This document shows, one piece after another, positions 29,201 to 35,679 of a DNA stretch of 64,000 nucleotides. Source of the stretch: JANSWY01 sp965267245 (GTDB taxonomy: Bacteria > Bacteroidota > Bacteroidia > Cytophagales > Cyclobacteriaceae); assembly GCA_965267245.1 (NCBI GenBank), contig OZ253939.1, positions 2,108,001-2,172,000 on the forward strand. The letters run 5' to 3'. Below the pieces are notes generated by a model that was not told the DNA's origin, ran no database searches, and was given only the letters and a program-made list of their open reading frames with translations. The number at the start of each line of letters is the position of its first letter. The first letter of the stretch is position 1. The position numbers and the translations under genes were made by a program.

Positions 29201-29922
29201 TCTGTGCTAAGCTTATCAAAGCCCGGATGATAAAATATTTTGAATTCAGTCTCACCCGATGAATTCATCACTAGATTTCCCGTGACATTGTAGACTTTTC
29301 CATCCTTATATTCAATTGTGTCAACCTCGGTATCTTCAAAAGTGCCAGTGGTTTTATAGTCTTCGGGCAACATCAATGAAGATGCTGATGCTTTGAGCCC
29401 AACTTTAAGGTTTTCAGAAGCTCCTGAAACTTTAAAGGTTCTTGTCAAACCTGGCTGATTTCCTCGTTTAATGTACTCCGGAGATTCTTCAATGTTTACA
29501 ACAGTTCCATCAGAAAGCTTGAGGTCATATTTAATTACCACGCCCCCATTTTCTAGCTTATGTCCTTTATATTGAACCGAAGGAGTGGTAGTCTTTCCAT
29601 CACTTACCACGAACCAATCCTGATTATCACCTTTGTTCTCATAGTAGGCGTATCCTGCACTGGTAGGTTGAGGACCATGTACAGTGGTGTAAACTGCTCC
29701 ATCAAAATTGACACCTCCCTTCCATACTTTATATAAATTTCCACTTTGAGCATTGTAGGAAACCCACACATCCTTATGAAGTGCAGCTGTTAACATTCGA
29801 GCTTTTTGATCCAGTACGGATCTAAATACCCAGGCATCAGTTGGTCTTGCAATTTCCTTCGTTGCTTCTCCACAAGCGCTGATTAATCCCAAAAGGATTA
29901 GCAAGTGTAAAATCTTCTTCAT
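26275..29922 (-). CDS. Giant lipoprotein: cytochrome c, PA14, beta-propeller and DUF1080 (3-keto-glycoside hydrolase) domains
   Basis: A 1215-residue lipoprotein (LISACG, Cys17). Domain order by eye: an unassigned beta-rich N-terminal region (about 25-235), a cytochrome c with CxxCH at 263-267, a PA14 sugar-binding-type domain (about 390-495, with DDGSYLYIDDNIVIDNGG), a long beta-propeller related to membrane-bound dehydrogenase/heme-binding proteins (about 540-860), a linker beta domain (about 865-980), and a C-terminal DUF1080/GH16-like domain (about 1000-1215: GWKLLFNGNNLDGIRNY, WKLQKGGNSGIFYLA). DUF1080 enzymes include 3-keto-disaccharide hydrolases. The fusion suggests oxidation and hydrolysis of a glycoside by one protein in the periplasm or at the surface. 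Confidence 0.85.
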   Translation of the reverse strand: MKKILHLLILLGLISACGEATKEIARPTDAWVFRSVLDQKARMLTAALHKDVWVSYNAQSGNLYKVWKGGVNFDGAVYTTVHGPQPTSAGYAYYENKGDNQDWFVVSDGKTTTPSVQYKGHKLENGGVVIKYDLKLSDGTVVNIEESPEYIKRGNQPGLTRTFKVSGASENLKVGLKASASSLMLPEDYKTTGTFEDTEVDTIEYKDGKVYNVTGNLVMNSSGETEFKIFYHPGFDKLSTEPGGDEEASELPLGAQKIEESDCHSCHNEKVKTVGPAYIDVARRYNDDESSIALLSSKIIKGGAGVWGAAAMTAHPNLPEEDVNEMVKYILSLDDNDEGGAFKKYGLGVKSVPLKLQEEYSGTAGNGFAMHKYLLNGELGVQQTVESEDPIRGGVTDKIHVIGPQDLGDIQDMIGIEFVGQIDIPEDGSYDFRIISDDGSYLYIDDNIVIDNGGKHGPRPMDGEMYLKKGKHKIQALYEQFEGGAVISLQWFNRETMGFEVLETPISHEASDFKKIKKYIPPSDLKKSIPGDGQPLVEVHPSFDLFQARPEEFKPRVGGIDFLSDGRMVVCTWDSLGPVYVVENHTATNPADIKFKRIATGLAEPLGIKVVDDEIYILQKQELTKLIDNDGDEIIDEYQTVSNQWRVSANFHEFAFGLEYKDGFFYGTLATAIMPGGASASPQIPDRGKVVKINKETGETEFVAKGLRTPNGIGFGVDGELFVADNQGDWLPSSKIVHVQKGKFYGSRSVDPVESENWEETLPLVWLPQDEIGNSPSEPSSLNVGPYKGQMIHGEVTHGGVKRVFAEIVNGAYQGAVFRFIQGLEAGVNRLDWSPDGKSLYIGGIGSTGNWGHAGKLWYGLQRLQYNEKPVFDMKSVSVRTNGFVIEFTEPIMDGQNISAEDFLVQQWYYKPTINYGGPKLDLETLDVKNFYVSDDRTKVFFELPGIKENHVVYFRVVKPFNSENNLSLWTTEAWYTLNQIPEDKPGFTNDYAVSHNTLSSGEEEAGWKLLFNGNNLDGIRNYNSDALGSRWTIKDNALHFLGDKPNAKEWKEDGKDVILTDKEYSNFELYIEWKLQKGGNSGIFYLAKENPDYREAWESTMECQVLDNPYHPDGQIFQHRAGDLYDLIESKFVTVNESEEWNRARVIVNNGKVEHWLNGYKVVEYDRNSDAWKQMIAESKFSDKENWGMAESGHIAVQDHGDKVWFRNIKIREL

Positions 29923-29929
29923 TCTTACT

Positions 29930-30985
29930 TTAATTAATTCCTAAAATCTTCTTATTACTTTCTTCATCTGCTTCGGCTCCAGCAAAATCATCAAAGGCTT
30001 TATCAGTCACCTGAATGATGTGATCTGAAATGAACTTTGCCCCTTCTTCAGCACCCTGTTGTGGGCTTTTAATGCAACATTCCCATTCCAATACCGCCCA
30101 GCTATCAAATCCATGCTGTGACAATTTTGAAAATATGGACTTAAAATCTACCTGACCATCACCAAGAGATCTAAACCGCCCAGGTCTTTCTACCCAGCTT
30201 TGATAGCCGCCGTAAACACCAGACCTACCTGTAGGGTTAAACTCGGCATCCTTTACATGAAACATTTTGATGTAATGATGATATATGTCTATATAAGACA
30301 GGTAATCCATTTGTTGCAACAACAGGTGAGATGGGTCATACAACATTTTCACTTTAGAGTGATTTTTTGTTGCATCTAAAAACAATTCAAATGTAACTCC
30401 ATCATGTAGATCCTCACCTGGGTGTATCTCATAGCAGATATCTACGTCGTACTCATCGCATATATCCAAAATATCAGACCACCTTTTCGCCAACTCACTA
30501 AACCCAGTATCCACCAAACCTGCTGGTCTTTGTGGCCAGGGGTACATAGTTGGCCATAACAATGCCCCACTAAAAGAAGCCATTCTATCAATTCCGAATT
30601 TCCGAGAGACAATAGCTGCCATCTTCACCTGATCAACAGCCCACTTTTGACGTTCCTTTGGATTGTTTTTGACTTCATCCGGAGCAAATGCATCGAACAT
30701 CGAATCATATGCCGGATGTACAGCAACCAGTTGTCCCTGAAGATGAGTACTCAATTCTGAAATGACAAGTCCATGTGATTTGATTGTCTCCTTAATCTCA
30801 CTGACATATTCGTCACTTTCATATGCTTTCTTCAGGTCAAAAATTCTTCCATCCCAGCTGGGTATTTGTACTGCCTTGTAACCCAAATCTGCCGCCCATT
30901 TACAAATGGAGTCAAGACTGTTAAATGGGGCTACATCATCTACAAATTGAGCCAGGAAAATAGCTGGTCCTTTTATGGTCTTCAT
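29930..30985 (-). CDS. Cytosolic sugar phosphate isomerase/epimerase (TIM barrel)
   Basis: A 351-residue protein of the AP-endonuclease-2/IolE-like family with no signal peptide, so probably cytoplasmic. Family regions include LGYKAVQIPSWDGRIFDL near 34, DICYEIHPGEDLHDG near 185 with a metal-ligand Glu, KMLYDPSHLLLQQMDY near 213, IKMFHVKDAEFNPTGR near 238 and WAVLEWECC near 293. Close relatives act on keto-sugars or inositol derivatives. It is 7 bases upstream of the 1215-residue gene and 6 bases downstream of the Gfo/Idh gene, clearly in one operon. Confidence 0.9.
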   Translation of the reverse strand: MKTIKGPAIFLAQFVDDVAPFNSLDSICKWAADLGYKAVQIPSWDGRIFDLKKAYESDEYVSEIKETIKSHGLVISELSTHLQGQLVAVHPAYDSMFDAFAPDEVKNNPKERQKWAVDQVKMAAIVSRKFGIDRMASFSGALLWPTMYPWPQRPAGLVDTGFSELAKRWSDILDICDEYDVDICYEIHPGEDLHDGVTFELFLDATKNHSKVKMLYDPSHLLLQQMDYLSYIDIYHHYIKMFHVKDAEFNPTGRSGVYGGYQSWVERPGRFRSLGDGQVDFKSIFSKLSQHGFDSWAVLEWECCIKSPQQGAEEGAKFISDHIIQVTDKAFDDFAGAEADEESNKKILGIN

Positions 30986-30991
30986 TCAAAT

Positions 30992-32125
30992 TTATATTTC
31001 AATCCAAACATTATTTGATTTACTTGATTTCACTACCGCTTCAATGAATTGCATTCCCCTGACGCCATCATTTATGTCAGGGAAGGATCCAGCAATGAAA
31101 TCTTTACCTCTAAGTGCTTTAGCTACTCCGGAGTAGATATTCCCCATAGCATCAAACATACCTTCCGGGTGGCCTGGAGGAAGCTTTACACTTTGTTTCT
31201 CAAACTCAGAGTTGTAGGCATGTCCCGGTTTCAATACCTGCAATGGCTTGTCATCTGTGAGGTAATAAAGGTAATTGGGGTTTTCTTGTCCCCATTTTAG
31301 AGCTCCTTTTTCACCATAAATAGCAATTTGAATATTGTTTTCTTCTCCTGTAGCAATCTGACTGGCACGGATATTCCCTTTTACCTGGTTATCTAATCTC
31401 AAAAGGACTGTTCCATCCACATCTAATGGATTATCATCATACATCGTGTCCAAATCTGAAAGCACTTTATTGATCTTAAGGCCTGAAGTGTATTCAAGCA
31501 TATTGAAAGCATGTACCCCAATATCTCCCATACAACAACTTATCCCTGATTTAGCAGGATCTAATCTCCAAACGCTCTTTCGTTTTTCTGTCTCATGTAT
31601 AAAAGGATTGATCCAACCCTGATAATACTGAGCATCTACTTTTTGCACCTTCCCAATAACACCATCTGCTATCATGCTTCGCATCTGACGAACCATTGGA
31701 TAGCCTGTGTATGTATGGGTAACAGCAAATACTTTATTATGTTTATCAACCAGTGCTTTTAGTTCAATTGCTTCTTCAGCATTCATGGTTACTGGCTTCT
31801 CACAAATGACATGAAAACCACCTTCTAACAGTTGTTTCGCCATAGAGTAATGAAGAAAATTGGGTGTTGCAATTGTGACTACCTCAACTCTTTCTTCTTC
31901 GGGTAACTTATTTTCTTCCGAAATAAACTGTTCAATCGTAGAATAGGTCCTTGATGGGTCAAGTTCTAAATCACTGGCGAATTGTTTACTCACTTCCTCA
32001 TCGATACTGAATGCACCACCTACCAATTGATACTTCTCCCCCATATAGGCAGCAATTCGGTGTACAATACCAATCAAAGAATCAGGACCGCCACCAATCA
32101 TGGCTAATTTTATTCTTCCTTTCAT
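30992..32125 (-). CDS. Gfo/Idh/MocA-family NAD(P)-dependent oxidoreductase
   Basis: A 377-residue cytoplasmic dehydrogenase. The N-terminal Rossmann domain has AMIGGGPDSLIG near 7, VTIATPNFLHYSMA near 92 and the family signature CEKPVTMNAEEA near 117 with the catalytic Lys; the C-terminal domain has MGDIGVHAFNMLEY near 205 with the conserved Asp/His. Members oxidise or reduce sugar hydroxyls, including C3 of glycosides to 3-keto-glycosides. The start at 32125 is chosen because it makes an ATGA overlap with the upstream transporter; a longer reading would run 105 bases into that gene. Confidence 0.92.
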   Translation of the reverse strand: MKGRIKLAMIGGGPDSLIGIVHRIAAYMGEKYQLVGGAFSIDEEVSKQFASDLELDPSRTYSTIEQFISEENKLPEEERVEVVTIATPNFLHYSMAKQLLEGGFHVICEKPVTMNAEEAIELKALVDKHNKVFAVTHTYTGYPMVRQMRSMIADGVIGKVQKVDAQYYQGWINPFIHETEKRKSVWRLDPAKSGISCCMGDIGVHAFNMLEYTSGLKINKVLSDLDTMYDDNPLDVDGTVLLRLDNQVKGNIRASQIATGEENNIQIAIYGEKGALKWGQENPNYLYYLTDDKPLQVLKPGHAYNSEFEKQSVKLPPGHPEGMFDAMGNIYSGVAKALRGKDFIAGSFPDINDGVRGMQFIEAVVKSSKSNNVWIEI

Positions 32126-33357
32126 GCTTGTTCGTTTTCGTATGAGATTTTTTCGTTTTTGAATAAAATAGAGAATAGCACAAAAATTATGGCTGCAATG
32201 CCAGCGGGAATTAACCAAATCATTTTCCAATTATGCACTTCAGCAATAGTATATGCCGATGATATTTGACCAGCAGCCCAAAATCCAATCAACATACCAA
32301 CACCATATGTGGCCAAAGTAATCAGCCCCTGCGCGGAACTCTTGTATTTTTCACCTGCTTTAGAATCTGTATATATCTGACCAGATACAAAGAAAAAATC
32401 ATAACAAATACCATGAAGTGCTATCCCGATAAGCAACATAAAGACAAGTCCATCAGCATCTCCAAATGCAAATAATAGATATCGAAGTGCCCAAGCTATC
32501 ATTCCAACAATTAAAGTCAATTTGATACCGTACCGCTTTAAAAAGATTGGTAATAACAACATGAATATTACCTCTGACATCTGACCAATAGTCATTTTTC
32601 CAGTTGGGTTTGCAACTCCAATCTCTGCCAGAAATAGGTTTGTATTCTGATAATAGAAGGCAAGTGGAATACAGATAAGCACTGATGAGACAAAGAAAAT
32701 TAGGAAATTCTTGTCCTTAAGTAAGCTCAACGCATCCAGGCCAAGAATATCTCTCACTGAAATTTTTTCATCCTTTCCTATAACTGGAGGAGTTTTGGGC
32801 AATGTGAAACTAAAAACTCCCAATGCTACTGAAGCAGCAGAAACCATGAGAAAAGTATTTTTCAATAAGCCGGACTGAATGGCTTCCGAAGAATCCCAGC
32901 TAAAAACATAGCTGATGACTAATCCAGCCGCGATCCAGCCGATCGTTCCCCAAACACGGATCTTTGAGAAATCTTTAGAGGGATCATCCATTTGTCGAAA
33001 TGCTACTGAATTTACTAGAGCCAATGTCGGCATGTATATAATCATGTACCCTAAGACATACGGGTAGAAAACCGAAAAACTTGTTGATCCAGCCATCAGA
33101 TACATTAGAACTGCTCCTAGTACATGTATCACTCCAAGAATTCTTTCGGCATTAAAAAACCTGTCGGCAATTAGCCCGACAATAAATGGAGCAACGATTG
33201 CTCCCCAGGATTGTGTAGAAAATGCCATCCCAATTTCTCCATCGGTGGCATTGAGGTTATTGCCAAGAAATGTTCCCAATGTCACAAACCAGCCACCCCA
33301 GATAAAGAACTGGAGGAACATCATGACACTAAGTCTGATTGTAATTCCTTTATTCAT
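32122..33357 (-). CDS. MFS transporter, nucleoside:H+ symporter (NupG-like) family
   Basis: A 411-residue, 12-helix membrane protein. The start MNKGITIRLSVMMFLQFFIWG, followed by GAIVAPFIVGLIADRFFNAER, matches the Nuc_H_symport family. In carbohydrate operons of Bacteroidota such proteins probably carry sugars or glycosides rather than nucleosides; that substrate is inferred from context. It is the first gene of the six-gene operon. The upstream region has an inverted repeat (33424-33440) but no consensus -7 box. Confidence 0.88.
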   Translation of the reverse strand: MNKGITIRLSVMMFLQFFIWGGWFVTLGTFLGNNLNATDGEIGMAFSTQSWGAIVAPFIVGLIADRFFNAERILGVIHVLGAVLMYLMAGSTSFSVFYPYVLGYMIIYMPTLALVNSVAFRQMDDPSKDFSKIRVWGTIGWIAAGLVISYVFSWDSSEAIQSGLLKNTFLMVSAASVALGVFSFTLPKTPPVIGKDEKISVRDILGLDALSLLKDKNFLIFFVSSVLICIPLAFYYQNTNLFLAEIGVANPTGKMTIGQMSEVIFMLLLPIFLKRYGIKLTLIVGMIAWALRYLLFAFGDADGLVFMLLIGIALHGICYDFFFVSGQIYTDSKAGEKYKSSAQGLITLATYGVGMLIGFWAAGQISSAYTIAEVHNWKMIWLIPAGIAAIIFVLFSILFKNEKISYENEQA

Positions 33358-33585
33358 AGGTAAGATTGATTAAAAAAGTATTGTTCCTTTAATATAAAGA
33401 TTAACCGACATTCATTTACTACAGAATGACAAATTCATTCGGAATCTATCAATAAAAGGCCCAACAGACAAGGCTGTGAAAAATGCAACCGTTTTCAAAA
33501 GACATTTTTTTACAACATTTACAAATCCGCTTTTTTATTCCAATTAGCCACTGCAACTTTCCATTAAAATTTTGGGAGTAGTAAA
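33358..33585. other. Divergent regulatory region of the oxidative carbohydrate operon
   Basis: 228 bases between the MFS gene (minus) and the T9SS esterase gene (plus). It contains the inverted repeat at 33424-33440 and A/T-rich stretches. No exact TAnnTTTG box is seen in either direction; GGGAG precedes the esterase ATG at a suitable distance. Confidence 0.5.
33424..33440. repeat. Inverted repeat GAATGA-N5-TCATTC, possible operator
   Basis: Two 6-base arms (33424-33429 and 33435-33440) around CAAAT, 67-83 bases upstream of the MFS start. Size and placement fit an operator for a dimeric regulator, but no regulator gene is adjacent and short repeats can occur by chance. Confidence 0.35.
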
Positions 33586-34965
33586 ATGAAGAATCTCTTT
33601 GCAATATTCTTAGGTCTGCTGATGTGTAATTTCCTATCGGCTCAAGTCACTATCATAGTGGAAGAAGTGCCTGATAACACACCAGAAGATAATTCTATCT
33701 ATTTAGCAGGAAGTATCAATGGTTGGCAGCCTGGCGATGAGAACTTTGTATTAGAGAAATCCGGTGATTTCCATAAAATATCGCTGAATCAAACTGATTC
33801 ATTTGAATACAAATTCACACTGGGATCCTGGGAAACTGTTGAGACTTCATCATCAGGTCAGGATATTAGTAATAGAAAATATGATCCATCCGCTGATCAC
33901 GATACCATTTGGGTGTCTATAGAAGGCTGGAAAAGTTTAGAAAATGAATCGACCGCATCTACCAAGGCTGATAATGTTTTCATTATCGAGGATTTTGAAA
34001 TGCCTCAACTGAATAGGTCAAGAAGAATTTGGGTTTATCTTCCTCCAGGATATGAAGAAAACACAAAGGATTATCCGATATTATATATGCAGGATGGTCA
34101 AAATTTATTCGATAATGCAACTTCCTTTTCAGGAGAATGGGGAGTGGATGAATCCCTCAATGCAATGGCCGATTCTGTCAATTTTGAATTAATAGTTGTC
34201 GGGATTGATAATGGAGGACAAAGTAGGATAAATGAGTATTCACCCTGGTACAATTCACAATATGGCGGTGGTGAAGGTGAAGAATATGCTGCATTTCTGG
34301 TAGAAACACTGAAACCGTATATTGAAAGCAACTACAGAGTCTCCCGAGACCCTAATTACAATGCCATCATGGGCTCCTCTTTAGGAGCATTGATTTCTTA
34401 CTACACTACCCTAAAATATCCAGATCAGTTTACAAAAGTGGGGATATTAAGTCCGGCGTTCTGGATCAATCCTGAGATTTATTCCTTTGATGCTGATCAG
34501 GAGTTAACTGAACACTCTTTCTATTTTCAAGCAGGCGCTAAAGAAAGTCAGGTAATCAATGATGCATTGACCAAAGCACCACAAATGATGTCTGATCTCG
34601 AAATTTCAGAGAACCGCTACATCGTGGAATCAGTTCCGGATGGGACACACAGTGAGTGGTTTTGGAATAGGGAGTTCCCAAAAATCACACAATGGTTGTT
34701 CTCAGATCATAGAGAAAACCAAATAATTAGTACAACACCAAACACTGATTTTAAATGGTTCCTGAATAATGACAGTATACTGATTGAGGACCCGGGACAC
34801 TTAATAAAACAAGTTGTAATCCATGGCCTGGAAGGAAAAATATATACGTCAGAATCGTTAAGCCACAATTCTAACATTTCAATTGCCCAATATCCAAAAG
34901 GTATTTATACCATTAGTTTTATCACAAGAGAGCAACTCATAACTGGTAAAATCCTGATAAGATAA
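33586..34965 (+). CDS. T9SS-secreted esterase with N-terminal carbohydrate-binding-type domain
   Basis: A 459-residue secreted hydrolase. After a signal peptide (1-19) come an AMPK/CBM20-48-like beta domain (about 22-112: DNSIYLAGSINGWQPGD), then an Esterase D/IroE-like alpha/beta hydrolase (about 125-375). Catalytic features are the nucleophile Ser in MGSSLGAL near 263 and a His in DGTHSEWFW near 350. The last 75 residues end in GIYTISF and GKILIR, a type A T9SS sorting domain, so it would be secreted through the Por system; porD is in this window. The ester substrate is unknown. No -7 box was found. Confidence 0.85.
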   Translation: MKNLFAIFLGLLMCNFLSAQVTIIVEEVPDNTPEDNSIYLAGSINGWQPGDENFVLEKSGDFHKISLNQTDSFEYKFTLGSWETVETSSSGQDISNRKYDPSADHDTIWVSIEGWKSLENESTASTKADNVFIIEDFEMPQLNRSRRIWVYLPPGYEENTKDYPILYMQDGQNLFDNATSFSGEWGVDESLNAMADSVNFELIVVGIDNGGQSRINEYSPWYNSQYGGGEGEEYAAFLVETLKPYIESNYRVSRDPNYNAIMGSSLGALISYYTTLKYPDQFTKVGILSPAFWINPEIYSFDADQELTEHSFYFQAGAKESQVINDALTKAPQMMSDLEISENRYIVESVPDGTHSEWFWNREFPKITQWLFSDHRENQIISTTPNTDFKWFLNNDSILIEDPGHLIKQVVIHGLEGKIYTSESLSHNSNISIAQYPKGIYTISFITREQLITGKILIR

Positions 34966-34973
34966 TTTTTATA

Positions 34974-35005
34974 TTTGCATTTTAAGACCAATCGGTTTAT
35001 TTTTG
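34974..35005 (+). promoter_or_regulatory. Promoter of the TetR gene with operator in the spacer
   Basis: TTTG at 34974-34977, a 20-base spacer and an exact -7 box TATTTTTG at 34998-35005. The spacer contains the near-palindromic operator at 34984-34999 (ACCAATCGGT core). A second possible -7 box, TATATTTG, is at 34970-34977. The start of translation is only 10 bases downstream. Confidence 0.65.
34984..34999. promoter_or_regulatory. TetR operator copy 1 (imperfect)
   Basis: Matches the perfect palindrome at 35641-35656 in 13 of 16 positions, with an identical right half ATCGGTTTA. It overlaps the first two bases of the -7 box, as expected for autorepression. Confidence 0.65.
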
Positions 35006-35014
35006 TAAATCTAT

Positions 35015-35623
35015 ATGACTACAGTAGCTTTAAGTAAATCAGATAAAACCAAAAGGTATATTCTAGAAAAGTCAGCTCCTCTTTTCAACCAGAAGGGTTA
35101 TGCGGGTACTTCTCTTTCTGATATTATGGAGGCCACTGGATTAACTAAAGGTGGTATTTACGGAAACTTTAAAAACAAGGACGAAATAGCCCTTGCTGCG
35201 TTTGATTTCAATATGGATGTTTTAGCAGAAGCATTCAAAAGCGCGGTTAGATTACACAAAGATGCAGTGACCAAACTCCAAACAATGCTTGGTTTTCATA
35301 AGAGTATTTTATACCATCCGGTTTTGACCTGGGGTTGCCCAATTTTGAATACAGCTATAGAAGCTGATGACACTCATCCGGAGTTAAAAGTGAAAGTGAA
35401 CAAGGCATTAGATCTCTGGAAAGAAGGAATCATCTACATCATAGAAAGAGGAAAAGAATTTAACCAATTTAAACCTGACATTAATTCTGACCGTTATTCA
35501 GATATATTTATTGCCCTAATTGAGGGTGGGCTAATGATGTCAAAATCATATCAAAACCAAAAACCATTAAAGAACTGTTACGATCACATCAATGACATAA
35601 TCTATAAAGAACTACAAGTTTAA
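35015..35623 (+). CDS. TetR-family transcriptional repressor
   Basis: A 202-residue regulator. The N-terminal helix-turn-helix is clear: KRYILEKSAPLFNQKGYAG, then SLSDIMEATGLTKGGIYGNF (about residues 31-50). The ligand domain (about 60-200) holds WGCPILNTAIE near 108, typical of the AcrR/YxaF-like C-terminal family. Two matching operators flank the gene, one at its own promoter and one in front of the next gene, so it probably represses both itself and the hydrolase. Confidence 0.93.
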   Translation: MTTVALSKSDKTKRYILEKSAPLFNQKGYAGTSLSDIMEATGLTKGGIYGNFKNKDEIALAAFDFNMDVLAEAFKSAVRLHKDAVTKLQTMLGFHKSILYHPVLTWGCPILNTAIEADDTHPELKVKVNKALDLWKEGIIYIIERGKEFNQFKPDINSDRYSDIFIALIEGGLMMSKSYQNQKPLKNCYDHINDIIYKELQV

Positions 35624-35640
35624 TTTTTTTTGAATAAAAA

Positions 35641-35656
35641 TAAACCGATCGGTTTA
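35641..35656. promoter_or_regulatory. TetR operator copy 2 (perfect 16-bp palindrome)
   Basis: TAAACCGATCGGTTTA is its own reverse complement. It lies in the promoter of the alpha/beta hydrolase, followed at once by TTTTG, which makes a -7-like TATTTTG at 35655-35661; a TTTG at 35629-35632 may be the -33 element. Confidence 0.8.
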
Positions 35657-35679
35657 TTTTGAAAAACTCACAAAATATC

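Noticed and set aside
32126..32230. N-terminal extension of the Gfo/Idh protein
   Set aside because: The extension overlaps the MFS gene by more than 100 bases; the start at 32125 gives an ATGA overlap and the normal Rossmann start.
22692..33357. Polysaccharide utilisation locus with SusC/SusD
   Set aside because: No SusD-like lipoprotein and no TonB receptor occur in the operon; the nearest receptor (18637-20964) is in a separate unit.
35659..35679. Longer alpha/beta hydrolase from a TTG start
   Set aside because: The TTG overlaps the -7 box just after the TetR palindrome; transcription would begin downstream of it.
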